A stretch of DNA of 64,000 nt from Nostoc carneum NIES-2107 (lineage in GTDB: Bacteria > Cyanobacteriota > Cyanobacteriia > Cyanobacteriales > Nostocaceae): positions 248,001-312,000 of the forward strand of contig AP018180.1 in the NCBI GenBank assembly GCA_002368155.1, written 5' to 3'. The notes below the pieces were generated by a model that was given only the letters and a program-made list of their open reading frames with translations, was not told the origin of the DNA and did not search any database. Position 1 is the stretch's first letter; every line of letters begins with the position of its first letter. Shown piece by piece: positions 18,241 through 26,394 of the stretch. The translations under genes were made by a program, and so were the position numbers.

Positions 18241-19248
18241 TTATTCATCGCTAATCAGCAGAACAATTTTACCTGTGATAGAACCACTTTCAAGTAATTG
18301 ATGAGCTTTCGCTGCTTCTTCTAAAGGAAATTTGTGACTAACATGGATTTTTAACTTCCCTTGCTCAATCCAAGTGGCGCATTGTTCGAGAATTTCTGCA
18401 TGGTGCTGAAGACTTTCTACTAAGCCTTGAACCATCGGTGTTAACATCAATTCTAAACCGATGCGGAGGTTGCGATTTCGCGCAACTTTCCAAACAGTTT
18501 TGGGATCGGGTTCTAGAATCGTCACAATATCGCCATAAATCCGCACGGCGGGGAAAGTTTTACTAAAGGTTTCGCCACCTACAGTGTCAAAAGCCAAGTC
18601 TACCCCTTCGCCATTCGTCCAATCTAAAGCGGCTTGCACAAAGTCAGTTTGTTTGTAAAAAATGACTTCATCAGCACCCAGTTCTTTGACGAAGTTCGCT
18701 TTATCTTGAGAACTGACTGTAGTAGCGACATTCGCACCTTTAAGTTTAGCTAGTTGAATTGCCACATGACCAACTCCACCAGCACCCGCATGAATTAAAA
18801 CATTTTCCTTGGGTTCTAGCCGTCCCCGTTCAAATAAAGCTTCCCAAGCGGTAATCAATATCAAAGGTGCGGCGGCTGCTTCGGCAAAAGATATAGAATT
18901 CGGTTTATGGGCGACAAAGCGCTCATCGACAACAGTAAATTCAGCATAATTGCCTTGGTGTGCGCCTAAGCCGCCATAGCAAAAATACACCGCATCTCCT
19001 GGGCGAAAGCGCTGCACTGCACCACCTACTGCTTCCACTACACCTGCACCATCACATCCTAAAACAGCAGGCATTTGTTCGGGGTAAAAAGTACCTCGTT
19101 GACGAAGTTTTGTATCGATGGGATTTATACCAGCTGCTACCAAGCGTACTAAAAGTTCCGTATCTCCTACAGGAACACCAGGATTTGTAATTTCCTGCAC
19201 TTTTAATACGTCAGGACTACCTGCGGCTGTCATTAAGGCTGCTTTCAT
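18241..19248 (-). CDS. Zinc-independent quinone oxidoreductase / MDR-family alcohol dehydrogenase
   Basis: NADPH-dependent reductase of the medium-chain (MDR) superfamily, about 335 residues. The N-terminal GroES-like domain starts MKAALMTAAGSPDVLKVQE and contains GINPIDTKLR and the LGCDGAGVV loop, without the usual catalytic zinc cysteines. The Rossmann domain motif is HAGAGGVGHVAIQLAK (about 153-168). This fits the quinone oxidoreductase (QOR/zeta-crystallin) branch. The longer reading to 19293 was rejected: AGGAGG lies 9 bases before the ATG at 19248, and the family starts there. It lies 12 bases upstream of the pentapeptide gene in the same direction, so the two may be co-transcribed. Confidence 0.9.
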   Translation of the reverse strand: MKAALMTAAGSPDVLKVQEITNPGVPVGDTELLVRLVAAGINPIDTKLRQRGTFYPEQMPAVLGCDGAGVVEAVGGAVQRFRPGDAVYFCYGGLGAHQGNYAEFTVVDERFVAHKPNSISFAEAAAAPLILITAWEALFERGRLEPKENVLIHAGAGGVGHVAIQLAKLKGANVATTVSSQDKANFVKELGADEVIFYKQTDFVQAALDWTNGEGVDLAFDTVGGETFSKTFPAVRIYGDIVTILEPDPKTVWKVARNRNLRIGLELMLTPMVQGLVESLQHHAEILEQCATWIEQGKLKIHVSHKFPLEEAAKAHQLLESGSITGKIVLLISDE

Positions 19249-19355
19249 AAGTTTTTTCCTCCTAACTCCAGCTAGATGCACGCACATTTGCAACTTTAGC
19301 TTAATCAGGCGTATCGAGCGATCGCATTTATGGAGTGTTTGAGGATGAACACCTT

Positions 19356-19379
19356 GTAGAGACGCGATTCATCGCGTCT
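19356..19379. repeat. Palindromic interspersed repeat, copy 2 (GTAGAGACGCG type)
   Basis: Identical to 6091-6114 over the 20-bp palindrome and the preceding GTAG. It lies between two leftward genes. Confidence 0.8.
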
Positions 19380-19385
19380 TTGCAA

Positions 19386-19967
19386 CTAGTGATGCAGTAT
19401 CGATTGTACTTGCTGTGTACTTTGTAATGGCGCTTCTGGAGTGCGGTTTAATATAGTTACTGTTACCCCCAAAGCCGAAAGCGCAGCCACAGAAACCCCA
19501 GCTAGCCATCGGACTTGCTGACGCAAAGTTTTAATCTCTCGGCTCATCTTGTCTACTTCTAACTGAGAGTAAGGTTTAACTTCTGAAGCTGCTACAGCGA
19601 TTTCTTGAGGTAATTCTGTGGGATCTTCAAAAGCAACCTTGATTTTTAGCCAATCAGCAATTAATTGCGGACAGTTCTTTTGAAACCAATGCCATGCAAA
19701 AATTCTAAACACTGGTTTAGACATTCTGGCAATTGATTTCACTGTGCGGTTTAAAATACGCGATCGCAACTTCTGATTAATTAAGTTAACAGAGCCAATA
19801 TCATAAAGACAATCAATAATTAGCTTAATAGTCGCTTCTTCACTATGAGCTAAATTTTGTAATAACAGCTTCACATCTTGCATTCGCTCGTCTGCAAGAC
19901 GTTTTTGAGCTAAACTCTCAGAAGGTATTACCGATTGGTGCAGACGATTCCTGGTAACTATTGTCAT
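19386..19967 (-). CDS. Conserved cyanobacterial protein of unknown function
   Basis: 193 residues. The first 120 are mainly helical and basic, with two Trp/Cys-containing stretches (FAWHWFQKNCPQLIADWL near 89-106). Residues about 135-150 (QLEVDKMSREIKTLRQQVRWL) look like a short coiled coil. It leads into one membrane segment, AGVSVAALSALGVTVTIL (about 155-172), near the C-terminus. A tail-anchored helical protein is the best description. No family was recognised. It has its own upstream region and lies 93 bases from the palindromic repeat. Confidence 0.6.
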   Translation of the reverse strand: MTIVTRNRLHQSVIPSESLAQKRLADERMQDVKLLLQNLAHSEEATIKLIIDCLYDIGSVNLINQKLRSRILNRTVKSIARMSKPVFRIFAWHWFQKNCPQLIADWLKIKVAFEDPTELPQEIAVAASEVKPYSQLEVDKMSREIKTLRQQVRWLAGVSVAALSALGVTVTILNRTPEAPLQSTQQVQSILHH

Positions 19968-20667
19968 ATTTGTATATTAAAATCGCGATCGCTAAAATAT
20001 GAGTATCTTTAGTTAGAAATATTAGTCATTAACAAAGAGGATAAATTAGTAGTATCTTTGCTATTTTGACAATATTTCTAAAGATGTAATTTTAAAAATA
20101 TTAAACTGTCAAATTTTAGAGATATTGTCTTTTTAAGAAAATCAATCTTTTGGCTATGAAAACTATCATAAATACTCGAAGAATCATAAACCGTTGATTT
20201 TAAACAAAAGCCCTTAATGAGCAAGGGTAGGCTAATACTTTTGATAGAAGTGATTTTAATCTTCTGATAGACGTTTAGGCAAACGACAGCAGTTATTCTT
20301 AATCAAAGTTACCTTGACGGACAGCAAACCGTCGTGGGGGTTTTTACGAGGGTACAAAATATTGTTCCTTTAATGTTGCAGCCCTAAGTCAAATACCAGG
20401 ATCATACTAAAAGCAGAACTTTTTTCAGAAGATAAAAATCCTTATGAAAATAATGAGAACTCTTTTGTTCTTTAACTATCGCTGAAAACTGCCCAGGCTT
20501 TCTTCCCATCTTATCTACCGGATGTTTTGAAACCTTTCACCATTAGTTGATGGGTTCCTCAATCTGTCGTGTTTCAAAAGACTGAATTGAGCAACACATT
20601 CATTTGCAACAGCATTTTGACAATCTATCAAGCACAAAAATCTCAATTAAATTAAGGAACCATAATC
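19968..20667. other. Long upstream region / structured leader of the Gly-Thr repeat gene
   Basis: About 700 bases without a gene. It holds a GACGG...CCGTC hairpin followed by GTGGGGGTTTTT (about 20312-20345) and a strong stem-loop at 20525-20579. The rest is AT-rich. Confidence 0.45.
20525..20579 (+). promoter_or_regulatory. Stem-loop in the 5' leader of the surface-protein gene
   Basis: TTTTGAAAC and GTTTCAAAA form a perfect 9-bp stem enclosing a second small hairpin (ACCATTAGTTGATGGGT). It ends 88 bases before the ATG. It could be a protein-binding leader or a weak attenuator; there is no T run. Confidence 0.45.
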
Positions 20668-21537
20668 ATGAGGCGTTGGAATTTATCTAAAGTTGTTTTG
20701 GCTGGTGTGTTTGCTCTCAGTTTTACTGCTGTACCCCTAAGTATGTCTGCCTCAGCCCAAAGTGGCTCTTCTGGTGGTGGCAGTTCTTCAGGTGGTAGCG
20801 GAGGTACAGGTACAGGCACTGGAAGTGGCACAGGCACCACAGGTAGCGGTTCTGGTTTAGGTACTTCCGGTTCTGGCACAGGTACCACAGGTAGTGGTTC
20901 TGGTTTAGGTACTTCCGGTACAGGTACAGGCACTACAGGTAATGGTTCTGGCTTGGGTACTTCTGGCACAGGCACAGGCACTACAGGTAGCGGTTCTGGT
21001 TTAGGTACTGGTACAGGCACAGGCACTGGCACTACAGGTAACGGCACTGGTTTAGGTACTGGTACAGGCACAGGCACAACAGGTAGCGGTTCTGGTTTGG
21101 GTACTTCCGGTACTGGCACTGATAGTACAGGCACAGGTTCCACAGGTAGCGGCATTAATAGCACAGGAACTGGTACAGGCACAACAGGTACTGGTTCTAC
21201 GGGTACTGGTAGTACAGGTGCTGGAACTACAGGTACTGGCACGGCTACCGATGGTACTGGCTCAACAGGTCTTGGCACTGATGGCACTGGCACCACAGGT
21301 ACTGATGGCACTGGTACCACAGGTACAGGAACTACAGGAACAGGCACAGGCACCACAACCGACCCCTCATTACGAGGAACTAGCGATGTCAGAGGCGATC
21401 GCGGCGGTTCTGATTGGGGTTGGTTAGGTTTACTTGGTTTAGCTGGTTTAGCTGGTTTAGCTCGTAAGCGCGAAAGACCCAAAGTTTATGCAGATCCTAA
21501 TCAAGTCACAGGTTCTGGTTCCTCAACAAGATATTAA
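20668..21537 (+). CDS. Secreted Gly/Thr/Ser-repeat protein with WGxxGxxG-type C-terminal sorting tail
   Basis: 289 residues. A signal peptide [19 protein letters not shown] ends near SASAQS. Residues about 32-235 are almost only Gly, Thr and Ser, built from units such as [16 protein letters not shown]. There are at least five [20 protein letters not shown] copies, with a tetrapeptide-like (GTGT) sub-period. The C-terminus has a short acidic stretch, then [16 protein letters not shown] followed by RKRE. This is the Trp-Gly-rich transmembrane plus basic-cluster layout of WGxxGxxG/CTERM sorting tails. It is therefore likely processed at the cytoplasmic membrane and displayed or released as a flexible, possibly glycosylated stalk. 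An AAGGA ribosome site lies about 10 bases before the ATG. The DNA repeats will make the length vary between strains. Confidence 0.8.
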   Translation: MRRWNLSKVVLAGVFALSFTAVPLSMSASAQSGSSGGGSSSGGSGGTGTGTGSGTGTTGSGSGLGTSGSGTGTTGSGSGLGTSGTGTGTTGNGSGLGTSGTGTGTTGSGSGLGTGTGTGTGTTGNGTGLGTGTGTGTTGSGSGLGTSGTGTDSTGTGSTGSGINSTGTGTGTTGTGSTGTGSTGAGTTGTGTATDGTGSTGLGTDGTGTTGTDGTGTTGTGTTGTGTGTTTDPSLRGTSDVRGDRGGSDWGWLGLLGLAGLAGLARKRERPKVYADPNQVTGSGSSTRY

Positions 21538-21617
21538 TCGCTGAAATGTTTTGGTTAGCCACTGAGCATCAGGCGATCGCCTTTTGAGTGAAATAGTTTT
21601 CTTACTGCCAAAAACAC

Positions 21618-21646
21618 AGCCTTCACTGATTAGTGAAGGCTTTTTT
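21618..21646 (+). terminator. Rho-independent terminator of the Gly/Thr-repeat gene
   Basis: AGCCTTCACT and AGTGAAGGCT form a perfect 10-bp stem with a 4-base loop, followed by six T. It lies 80 bases after the stop. Confidence 0.92.
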
Positions 21647-21829
21647 ATCAACGTAGGGTGCGTTGCACTGCGTGACAAGGCAGAGGAGCAGGGTTGTCTA
21701 ATTTCCTATGCCCTATGCCCCATGCCCTTTAACCTAACTAGTGATTTGCTGCAAGACTTCTGCCAGAGGAATAGCCTTTTCCTCTACCTATAGAGAGACG
21801 ATGAAGCTAAACGCATAATAATGTCAATA

Positions 21830-21842
21830 TACTTATTAAGTA
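21830..21842. promoter_or_regulatory. 13-bp palindrome upstream of the ArsR-family gene (candidate operator)
   Basis: TACTTATTAAGTA is a perfect palindrome 35 bases before the ATG of the regulator. ArsR/SmtB proteins usually bind AT-rich imperfect palindromes overlapping their own promoter. The assignment is inference. Confidence 0.4.
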
Positions 21843-21877
21843 AGACACCCTTCTTATGCTAAACATTAAATCTCCAT

Positions 21878-22240
21878 ATGTTAGAAACAAAGCCATCCGA
21901 GGCTGAACCAGCTGTGATTGCAGCGGTTGCTGATTATTTCAAGGTGCTATCAGAGGTGAGTCGGTTACACATTTTAACTTGTTTAAAGTCAGGGCCGATG
22001 AATGTGATGGAAATTGCAGAAGCAACTGGCTTGGGACAGGCAAATTTGTCTAAGCATCTCAAAGTGTTAACTCAGGCAGGGATTTTATCTCGTCAGCCTA
22101 AAGGTACCAGTGCTTATTACGAGATTGCAGATCTGATGATTTTTGAACTCTGTGATTTAGCGTGCGATCGCATTAGTGAACGCATTCTACAACAGGTAGA
22201 AAGCCTCAAAGGTATAAGGGGCAATACAGCAGGTTTTTGA
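21878..22240 (+). CDS. ArsR/SmtB-family winged-helix transcriptional regulator
   Basis: 120 residues and dimeric by family. It shows the winged-helix core LSEVSRLHILTCLKSGPMNVMEIAEATGL, the recognition helix GQANLSKHLKVLTQAGILS (about 52-70) and the wing RQPKGTSAYYEI. The SmtB/ArsR metal motif (ELCVCD in the recognition-helix region) is absent. Three cysteines remain: Cys35 and two in the C-terminal helix, FELCDLACDRI (about 91-101). A thiol or redox sensor, or a metal site different from SmtB, is therefore possible. It faces psbA (D1') tail to tail. Its target is unknown; see the findings for a speculative link to psbA. Confidence 0.88.
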   Translation: MLETKPSEAEPAVIAAVADYFKVLSEVSRLHILTCLKSGPMNVMEIAEATGLGQANLSKHLKVLTQAGILSRQPKGTSAYYEIADLMIFELCDLACDRISERILQQVESLKGIRGNTAGF

Positions 22241-22407
22241 CAGCCTTGGACTAGCAGCGCATCATTAGCTTTTTTGTTCCCTATTTTCTATTCTTTGTTC
22301 CCTATTCTCTTGTTGCTTCAAAAAAACCACATAGACGACACAAAACCCTCTACAAATGCCAGAAATATCGGTAATTCTCCTTTTACCTTTACCCATATTT
22401 CCTACAG

Positions 22408-22440
22408 CAAAAATAAAAGCACCCTTAGCGCAAGGGTGCT
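22408..22440 (-). terminator. Rho-independent terminator of psbA
   Basis: Read leftward, AGCACCCTT pairs with AAGGGTGCT (perfect 9 bp, 5-base loop) and is followed by TTTTATTTTTG. It starts 43 bases after the psbA stop. Confidence 0.93.
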
Positions 22441-22482
22441 GATAAGTAGAGAAAAGAGGAGATACTATCAATTACAAGTAAG

Positions 22483-23565
22483 CTAGCTGGCGATGCTTGG
22501 TGCGGCTAGAGCGATTGGTTGAGCTTCACCAGAGGCTAAATCTAAGGGGAAGTTATGAGCATTGCGTTCATGCATAACCTCAATCCCTAGATTGGCTCTA
22601 TTGAGAAGATCAGCCCAGGTAGGAATTGTTCTTCCTTCGCTATCTAAAACAGAGCTGTTGAAATTGAAGCCATTTAAGTTAAATGACATGGTGCTAACAC
22701 CTAAAGCTGCAAACCAGATACCAACTACAGGCCAAGCAGCGAGGAAGAAATGCAACGCACGAGAGTTGTTAAAGCTGGCATATTGGAAGATTAACCGTCC
22801 AAAGTAACCATGTGCCGCTACGATATTGTAGGTTTCTTCTTCTTGACCAAACTTGTATCCGGTATTTGCAGATTCAACTTCTGTTGTTTCTCGAATGATG
22901 CTAGAAGTCACTAGAGAACCATGCATTGCGGAAAATAAAGCGCCTCCAAAAACACCTGCAACCCCTAACATATGGAACGGGTGCATGAGGATGTTATGTT
23001 CCGGTGAGAACACAATCATGAAGTTGAAGGTACCAGAAATACCCAGCATCATGCCATCAGAGAAACTACCTTGCCCAATGGGGTAAATCAACAATACAGC
23101 TGTCGCTGCTGCCGCAGGTGCAGAAAAAGCCACAGGAATCCAAGGACGCATCCCTAAACGATAGCTGAGTTCCCATTGCCGACCCATATAGGCATAAACG
23201 GCAAGTAAAAAGTGGAACACAATCATTTCGTAAGGGCCGCCATTGTAAAGCCATTCATCTAAAGAAGCAGCATCCCAGATGGGGTAGAAGTGCAAGCCAA
23301 TAGCAGCCGAGGTGGGAACTACAGTAGCAGAGATGATGTTATTGCCATAAAGCAGTGAACCCGTTACAGGTTCCCGAATCCCATCAACATCTACAGGAGG
23401 TGCTGCTACAAACGCCAATACAAACACAATCGCCGCAGTCAAAGCTGTAGGAATCAAGATGACTCCAAACCAACCCACATACAGCCTATTTTCCGTACTG
23501 GTTACCCAGTTACAAAATCGCTCCCACAAATTAGCGCTTGTACGCTTTTGTATAGTTGTAGTCAT
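22483..23565 (-). CDS. psbA: Photosystem II D1 protein, D1' (low-oxygen) isoform
   Basis: Reaction-centre D1 subunit of photosystem II in the thylakoid membrane, binding P680, pheophytin, QB and the Mn4CaO5 cluster. The 360-residue length is canonical. Tyr161, Asp170, Glu189, His190, His198, His215, Ser264, His272, His332, Glu333, Asp342 and Ala344 are all in place. A 16-residue C-terminal extension follows the CtpA cleavage site. Three positions define the isoform: Ala80, Leu158 and Ala286 instead of Gly80, Phe158 and Thr286. This triad is the published mark of D1', the form induced under microaerobic conditions. Residue 130 is Gln, as in low-light forms. Other departures from standard D1 include SPEHN for QAEHN and [12 protein letters not shown] for FHFLIGIFCYMG. 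It is monocistronic, with its own promoter and terminator. Confidence 0.97.
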   Translation of the reverse strand: MTTTIQKRTSANLWERFCNWVTSTENRLYVGWFGVILIPTALTAAIVFVLAFVAAPPVDVDGIREPVTGSLLYGNNIISATVVPTSAAIGLHFYPIWDAASLDEWLYNGGPYEMIVFHFLLAVYAYMGRQWELSYRLGMRPWIPVAFSAPAAAATAVLLIYPIGQGSFSDGMMLGISGTFNFMIVFSPEHNILMHPFHMLGVAGVFGGALFSAMHGSLVTSSIIRETTEVESANTGYKFGQEEETYNIVAAHGYFGRLIFQYASFNNSRALHFFLAAWPVVGIWFAALGVSTMSFNLNGFNFNSSVLDSEGRTIPTWADLLNRANLGIEVMHERNAHNFPLDLASGEAQPIALAAPSIAS

Positions 23566-23628
23566 TGTTCAATAAGTGCGAATGAATTAGTTAAATATCT
23601 CTGTGCAAGGTTCACTTGCAACACTCAT

Positions 23629-23660
23629 ATTATATAACTATAAAGCTATATTGTTGTCAA
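23629..23660 (-). promoter_or_regulatory. psbA (D1') promoter with dyad between -35 and -10
   Basis: Read leftward, TTGACA (23660-23655) is followed after 18-20 bases by TATATAAT (-10 region, about 23636-23629). Between them lies an inverted repeat, ATATAACT-ATAA-AGCTATAT (23632-23651, one mismatch). A protein bound there would block or replace sigma contacts. The element lies about 65-95 bases before the psbA ATG. Confidence 0.55.
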
Positions 23661-23732
23661 GTATTTATTTGACCCTGGTTTCAAGGGGCTAGAGACTGGG
23701 AAAATAAGTAACCACGCAAAATTAATTACAGT

Positions 23733-23802
23733 CATTGCGAGCGCAGCAAAGCAATCTCAGCTCTTGCGATTGCTTCATTACGCTCCGCTCCATTCGCAAT
23801 GA
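23733..23802. repeat. REP-type element, copy 1 (CATTGCGAGCG...CGCAATGA)
   Basis: An imperfect inverted repeat of about 70 bases: CATTGCGAGCGCAGCAAAGC at one end and GCTCCATTCGCAATG at the other, with AAGCAATCTC/GATTGCTTC inside. A related copy lies at 38795-38867. Confidence 0.7.
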
Positions 23803-23838
23803 AATTGTGTAATTAATTTTGTTTAGCTACTTAACAAA

Positions 23839-23888
23839 CACCCATTACCAATCACCAATTACCCATTACCCAATGCCCCATGCCCAAT
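23839..23888. repeat. STRR-type heptamers (CCCATTA/CCAATCA/CCCAATG)
   Basis: Seven-base units with CCCATTACC, ACCAATTACC and CCCAATGCCC variants occur in tandem upstream of the nitronate-monooxygenase-like gene. Confidence 0.7.
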
Positions 23889-23949
23889 TAAAACCTGTCA
23901 AACAGACCACCTCACTGATAAAATTACTTATCAGCTATTTAGTTAATAA

Positions 23950-25062
23950 ATGAACAAGTCTGTTATGACCCATGTCCTTCCTCCGCTACGGATTGGTAAA
24001 CATATTGCCCGCTATCCTATTGTTCAAGGTGCAATGGCTGTGCGTGTTGCGGGTGCGAAGTTAGCTGGTGCTGTTGCTAATGCAGGCGGAGTAGGTGTAA
24101 TTGCTTCTCTGGGACTGGGGTTGTATTCTCCTGATTTTGACCAACGCAAACGCGGTAGCTTTTTTACAGCGAATAAACTCGCTTTGATTGATGAACTAGC
24201 TAAGGCACGCAGTATTAGTCCAGATGGTGTAATTGGCGTAAATATTCTAGTTGCTACTAAAGATTTTCCAGTATTGGCTCAGACTGCTGCGGCTGAAGGA
24301 GCAGATTTAATTATTACTGGAGCCGGATTACCCCTAACTTTACCAGAGTATACTGCAGACTATCCTGATGTAGCGCTGGTGCCAAGTGTTTCTAATGTGG
24401 AAGCGGCGCAGTTCATCTGCCAAGTTTGGCAAAAACGTTACAATCGCTTACCAGATGCTTTTATTGTGGAAAATTGCCAGAAGGTAGGCGGACATTTTAG
24501 CCAGTGCGAACAGATTAATCCGCCAGGGTTTTCAATTGCGTCTGTAATTTCAGAACTACGGGAGTATTTTGCAAATCAGCTAGGTGTGAGTATACCGTTG
24601 ATTGTCACCGGGGGAATTTGGGATCGGGCTGATATTGATCAGATGTTAGCGATCGCAGCAGATGGTGTGCAAATTGGTACGCGCTTTATTACTACAGAGG
24701 AATGTGATGCCGATCGCCGTTATAAAGAATTTCATCTCCAAGCTTGTGCAGCAGACATTGTAACAGTACCCAGTCCTGTAGGCAAACCTAGCCGGGCTTT
24801 ACGTAATGCATTTGCGGAAAATGCGATCGCTGGTGCATCATCAATAGAACGGCGATGTATTGCCAATTGTTTAGAATCATGTCTGTGTCGTGATAGTGGT
24901 AAAACCTATTGTTTGCTACAAGCCCTTGCTAGAGCAGGACAAGGCGATGTAGAGAATGGTTTAATCTTTTCTAGCGCGAATGTTAGGTACACTGAGCGAA
25001 TCATGTCTATTGCCGAACTGATGGCAGAGTTAACCCAGCCTCAAACGGCGATCGCGCTTTAG
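23950..25062 (+). CDS. Nitronate monooxygenase / 2-nitropropane dioxygenase-like FMN enzyme
   Basis: A 370-residue TIM-barrel flavoprotein of the NPD family, which oxidises alkyl nitronates; FabK-type enoyl reductases share the fold. The start shows YPIVQGAMAVRVAGAKLAGAVANAGGVGVI. The FMN phosphate region is VTGGIWDRADIDQMLAIAADGVQIGTRF (about 217-244). A C-terminal cysteine cluster, CIANCLESCLCRDSGKTYC (about 298-316), marks a cyanobacterial and proteobacterial subgroup and could bind a metal or iron-sulfur centre. The start is ATG at 23950, with an alternative ATG five codons later. The following pentapeptide gene begins 23 bases after the stop, so the two probably form an operon. Confidence 0.85.
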   Translation: MNKSVMTHVLPPLRIGKHIARYPIVQGAMAVRVAGAKLAGAVANAGGVGVIASLGLGLYSPDFDQRKRGSFFTANKLALIDELAKARSISPDGVIGVNILVATKDFPVLAQTAAAEGADLIITGAGLPLTLPEYTADYPDVALVPSVSNVEAAQFICQVWQKRYNRLPDAFIVENCQKVGGHFSQCEQINPPGFSIASVISELREYFANQLGVSIPLIVTGGIWDRADIDQMLAIAADGVQIGTRFITTEECDADRRYKEFHLQACAADIVTVPSPVGKPSRALRNAFAENAIAGASSIERRCIANCLESCLCRDSGKTYCLLQALARAGQGDVENGLIFSSANVRYTERIMSIAELMAELTQPQTAIAL

Positions 25063-25085
25063 TTATTAATCAAAAGTTGAGTGAT

Positions 25086-25799
25086 ATGAATTTGGATGAA
25101 ATTCTTAAGCGTTACGGTACTGGAGAAAGAAATTTTCAGCGAGTCAATTTACAAGAAGCAGAGCTAACAAACGTCAACCTCAGTGGTGCAGATTTTAGCT
25201 ATGCTGATTTACGTCAGACTAGGCTCGGTAAAACCAACTTCAGTCAAGGTTGTCTGCGTGAAGCAGATTTAAGTGAATCTATCCTCTGGGGAACAAACTT
25301 AAGTGAAGCAGATTTAACTGGTGCAATCCTCAGAGAAGCAGATTTAACTGGTGCAAATTTACTTAAAACTAATTTAGAAGCAGCGAATTTAATCAAAGCT
25401 AGTTTATGTGGCGCTAATTTAACTGGTGTCCAACTTTCTCGTTCTTTGTTATTTCAAGCCGATTTACGCCCCAGTTCCGATCAGCGTACAGATTTAGGAT
25501 ATGCGATTTTAACGGGAGCAGACTTAAGCTACGCCGACTTGAGAGCCGCTTCATTGCATCATGCAAACTTAGATGGCGCAAAACTCTGTCGCGCAAACCT
25601 CAGTCGGAGAGTGCAGTGGGGAGATATGCCAGCAGATTTGACTGAAGCTAGTTTGCAAAATGCAGACTTAAGCTATGTCAATCTCAGTAACGCCATCCTC
25701 CGCAACGCCAATCTAAAAGGCGCAGACTTAACCGGAGCTATTCTCACAGATGTAGACTTCCAAGGCGCAATTATGCCTGATGGCAAAGTCCATGATTAA
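25086..25799 (+). CDS. Pentapeptide-repeat protein
   Basis: About 237 residues from the ATG at 25086 (a TTG at 25077 would add three). After NLDEILKRYGTGERNFQ, nearly the whole protein is A(D/N)LXX repeats (for example ADLSEA, ADLTGAILREADLTGANLL). About 35 coils are present, interrupted once near residue 130 by LRPSSDQRTDLGYA and again by SRRVQWGDMPADLTEA. It should fold as a right-handed quadrilateral beta-helix. There is no signal peptide, so it is cytoplasmic. Its function is unknown; DNA-mimic roles are known for some relatives but nothing here shows that. It follows the nitronate-monooxygenase-like gene closely. Confidence 0.9.
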   Translation: MNLDEILKRYGTGERNFQRVNLQEAELTNVNLSGADFSYADLRQTRLGKTNFSQGCLREADLSESILWGTNLSEADLTGAILREADLTGANLLKTNLEAANLIKASLCGANLTGVQLSRSLLFQADLRPSSDQRTDLGYAILTGADLSYADLRAASLHHANLDGAKLCRANLSRRVQWGDMPADLTEASLQNADLSYVNLSNAILRNANLKGADLTGAILTDVDFQGAIMPDGKVHD

Positions 25800-26394
25800 A
25801 AATGTGCGATCGCTCTCCAATATTAAACAAAGATGCGATCGCCCATTCCTCAGCAATTGCTATGCACACAGATGCACCACATTGTATTAAGAATGATTAA
25901 CGCTATCTTCTATAATTCGCTTCCAGTTATATAGTTGAAAAGCAATCTACCAAATTGGCGGTGCATCAGTAGTGGTACTCATCTGCTGTTCGTGATGTCA
26001 GTCCCTTCAAATACCACAACAACCCGTTAGCTTTGGCATTAATTATTTACGTGTCAGCTTCAATTACCTATTTAACCGACCATAAAGTGTCTAATTTTTA
26101 TTATGTCACATTATGGTAGAAATCAATCGGTTAATTAACAATGATTATGCCATTTTTTAGTTATCTATCGCATTAATTTTGATGAGTTTGTAGCAAGCAA
26201 TTCAATGCAGCAAAGTTAAGAGCGAAACTCCTGACTAAAAACTCAATATTGGTCGGTTAAGGGAAAAAAGGGGAATGGGAAAAGGAAAAAAACCTTTAAC
26301 CCTTAACCTTTAACCTTTGCCCCAAAACCAATAAGCATAAATTGTAACTAATACCATCAATTACTACTCAACATTCAAAGGTTGGTATTTTGCT
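25800..26394. other. Intergenic region
   Basis: About 600 bases without a gene. There are two HIP1-related sites near 25805-25840, and a purine-rich stretch followed by CCTTTAACC-type heptamers at about 26270-26325 (STRR-like). No promoter was identified. Confidence 0.45.

Noticed and set aside
20312-20345. Possible riboswitch or attenuator (GACGG...CCGTC followed by GTGGGGGTTTTT)
   Set aside because: It is a simple hairpin 320 bases before the next gene and matches no riboswitch consensus I know. Kept only as a note in the region entry.
20652-21482. Leftward 276-codon Pro/Val-rich ORF
   Set aside because: It is the exact antisense of the Gly/Thr repeats; the rightward frame has a signal peptide, sorting tail, ribosome site and terminator.
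21584-21793. Rightward 69-codon ORF after the Gly/Thr gene
   Set aside because: It contains the perfect rho-independent terminator and repeat sequence.
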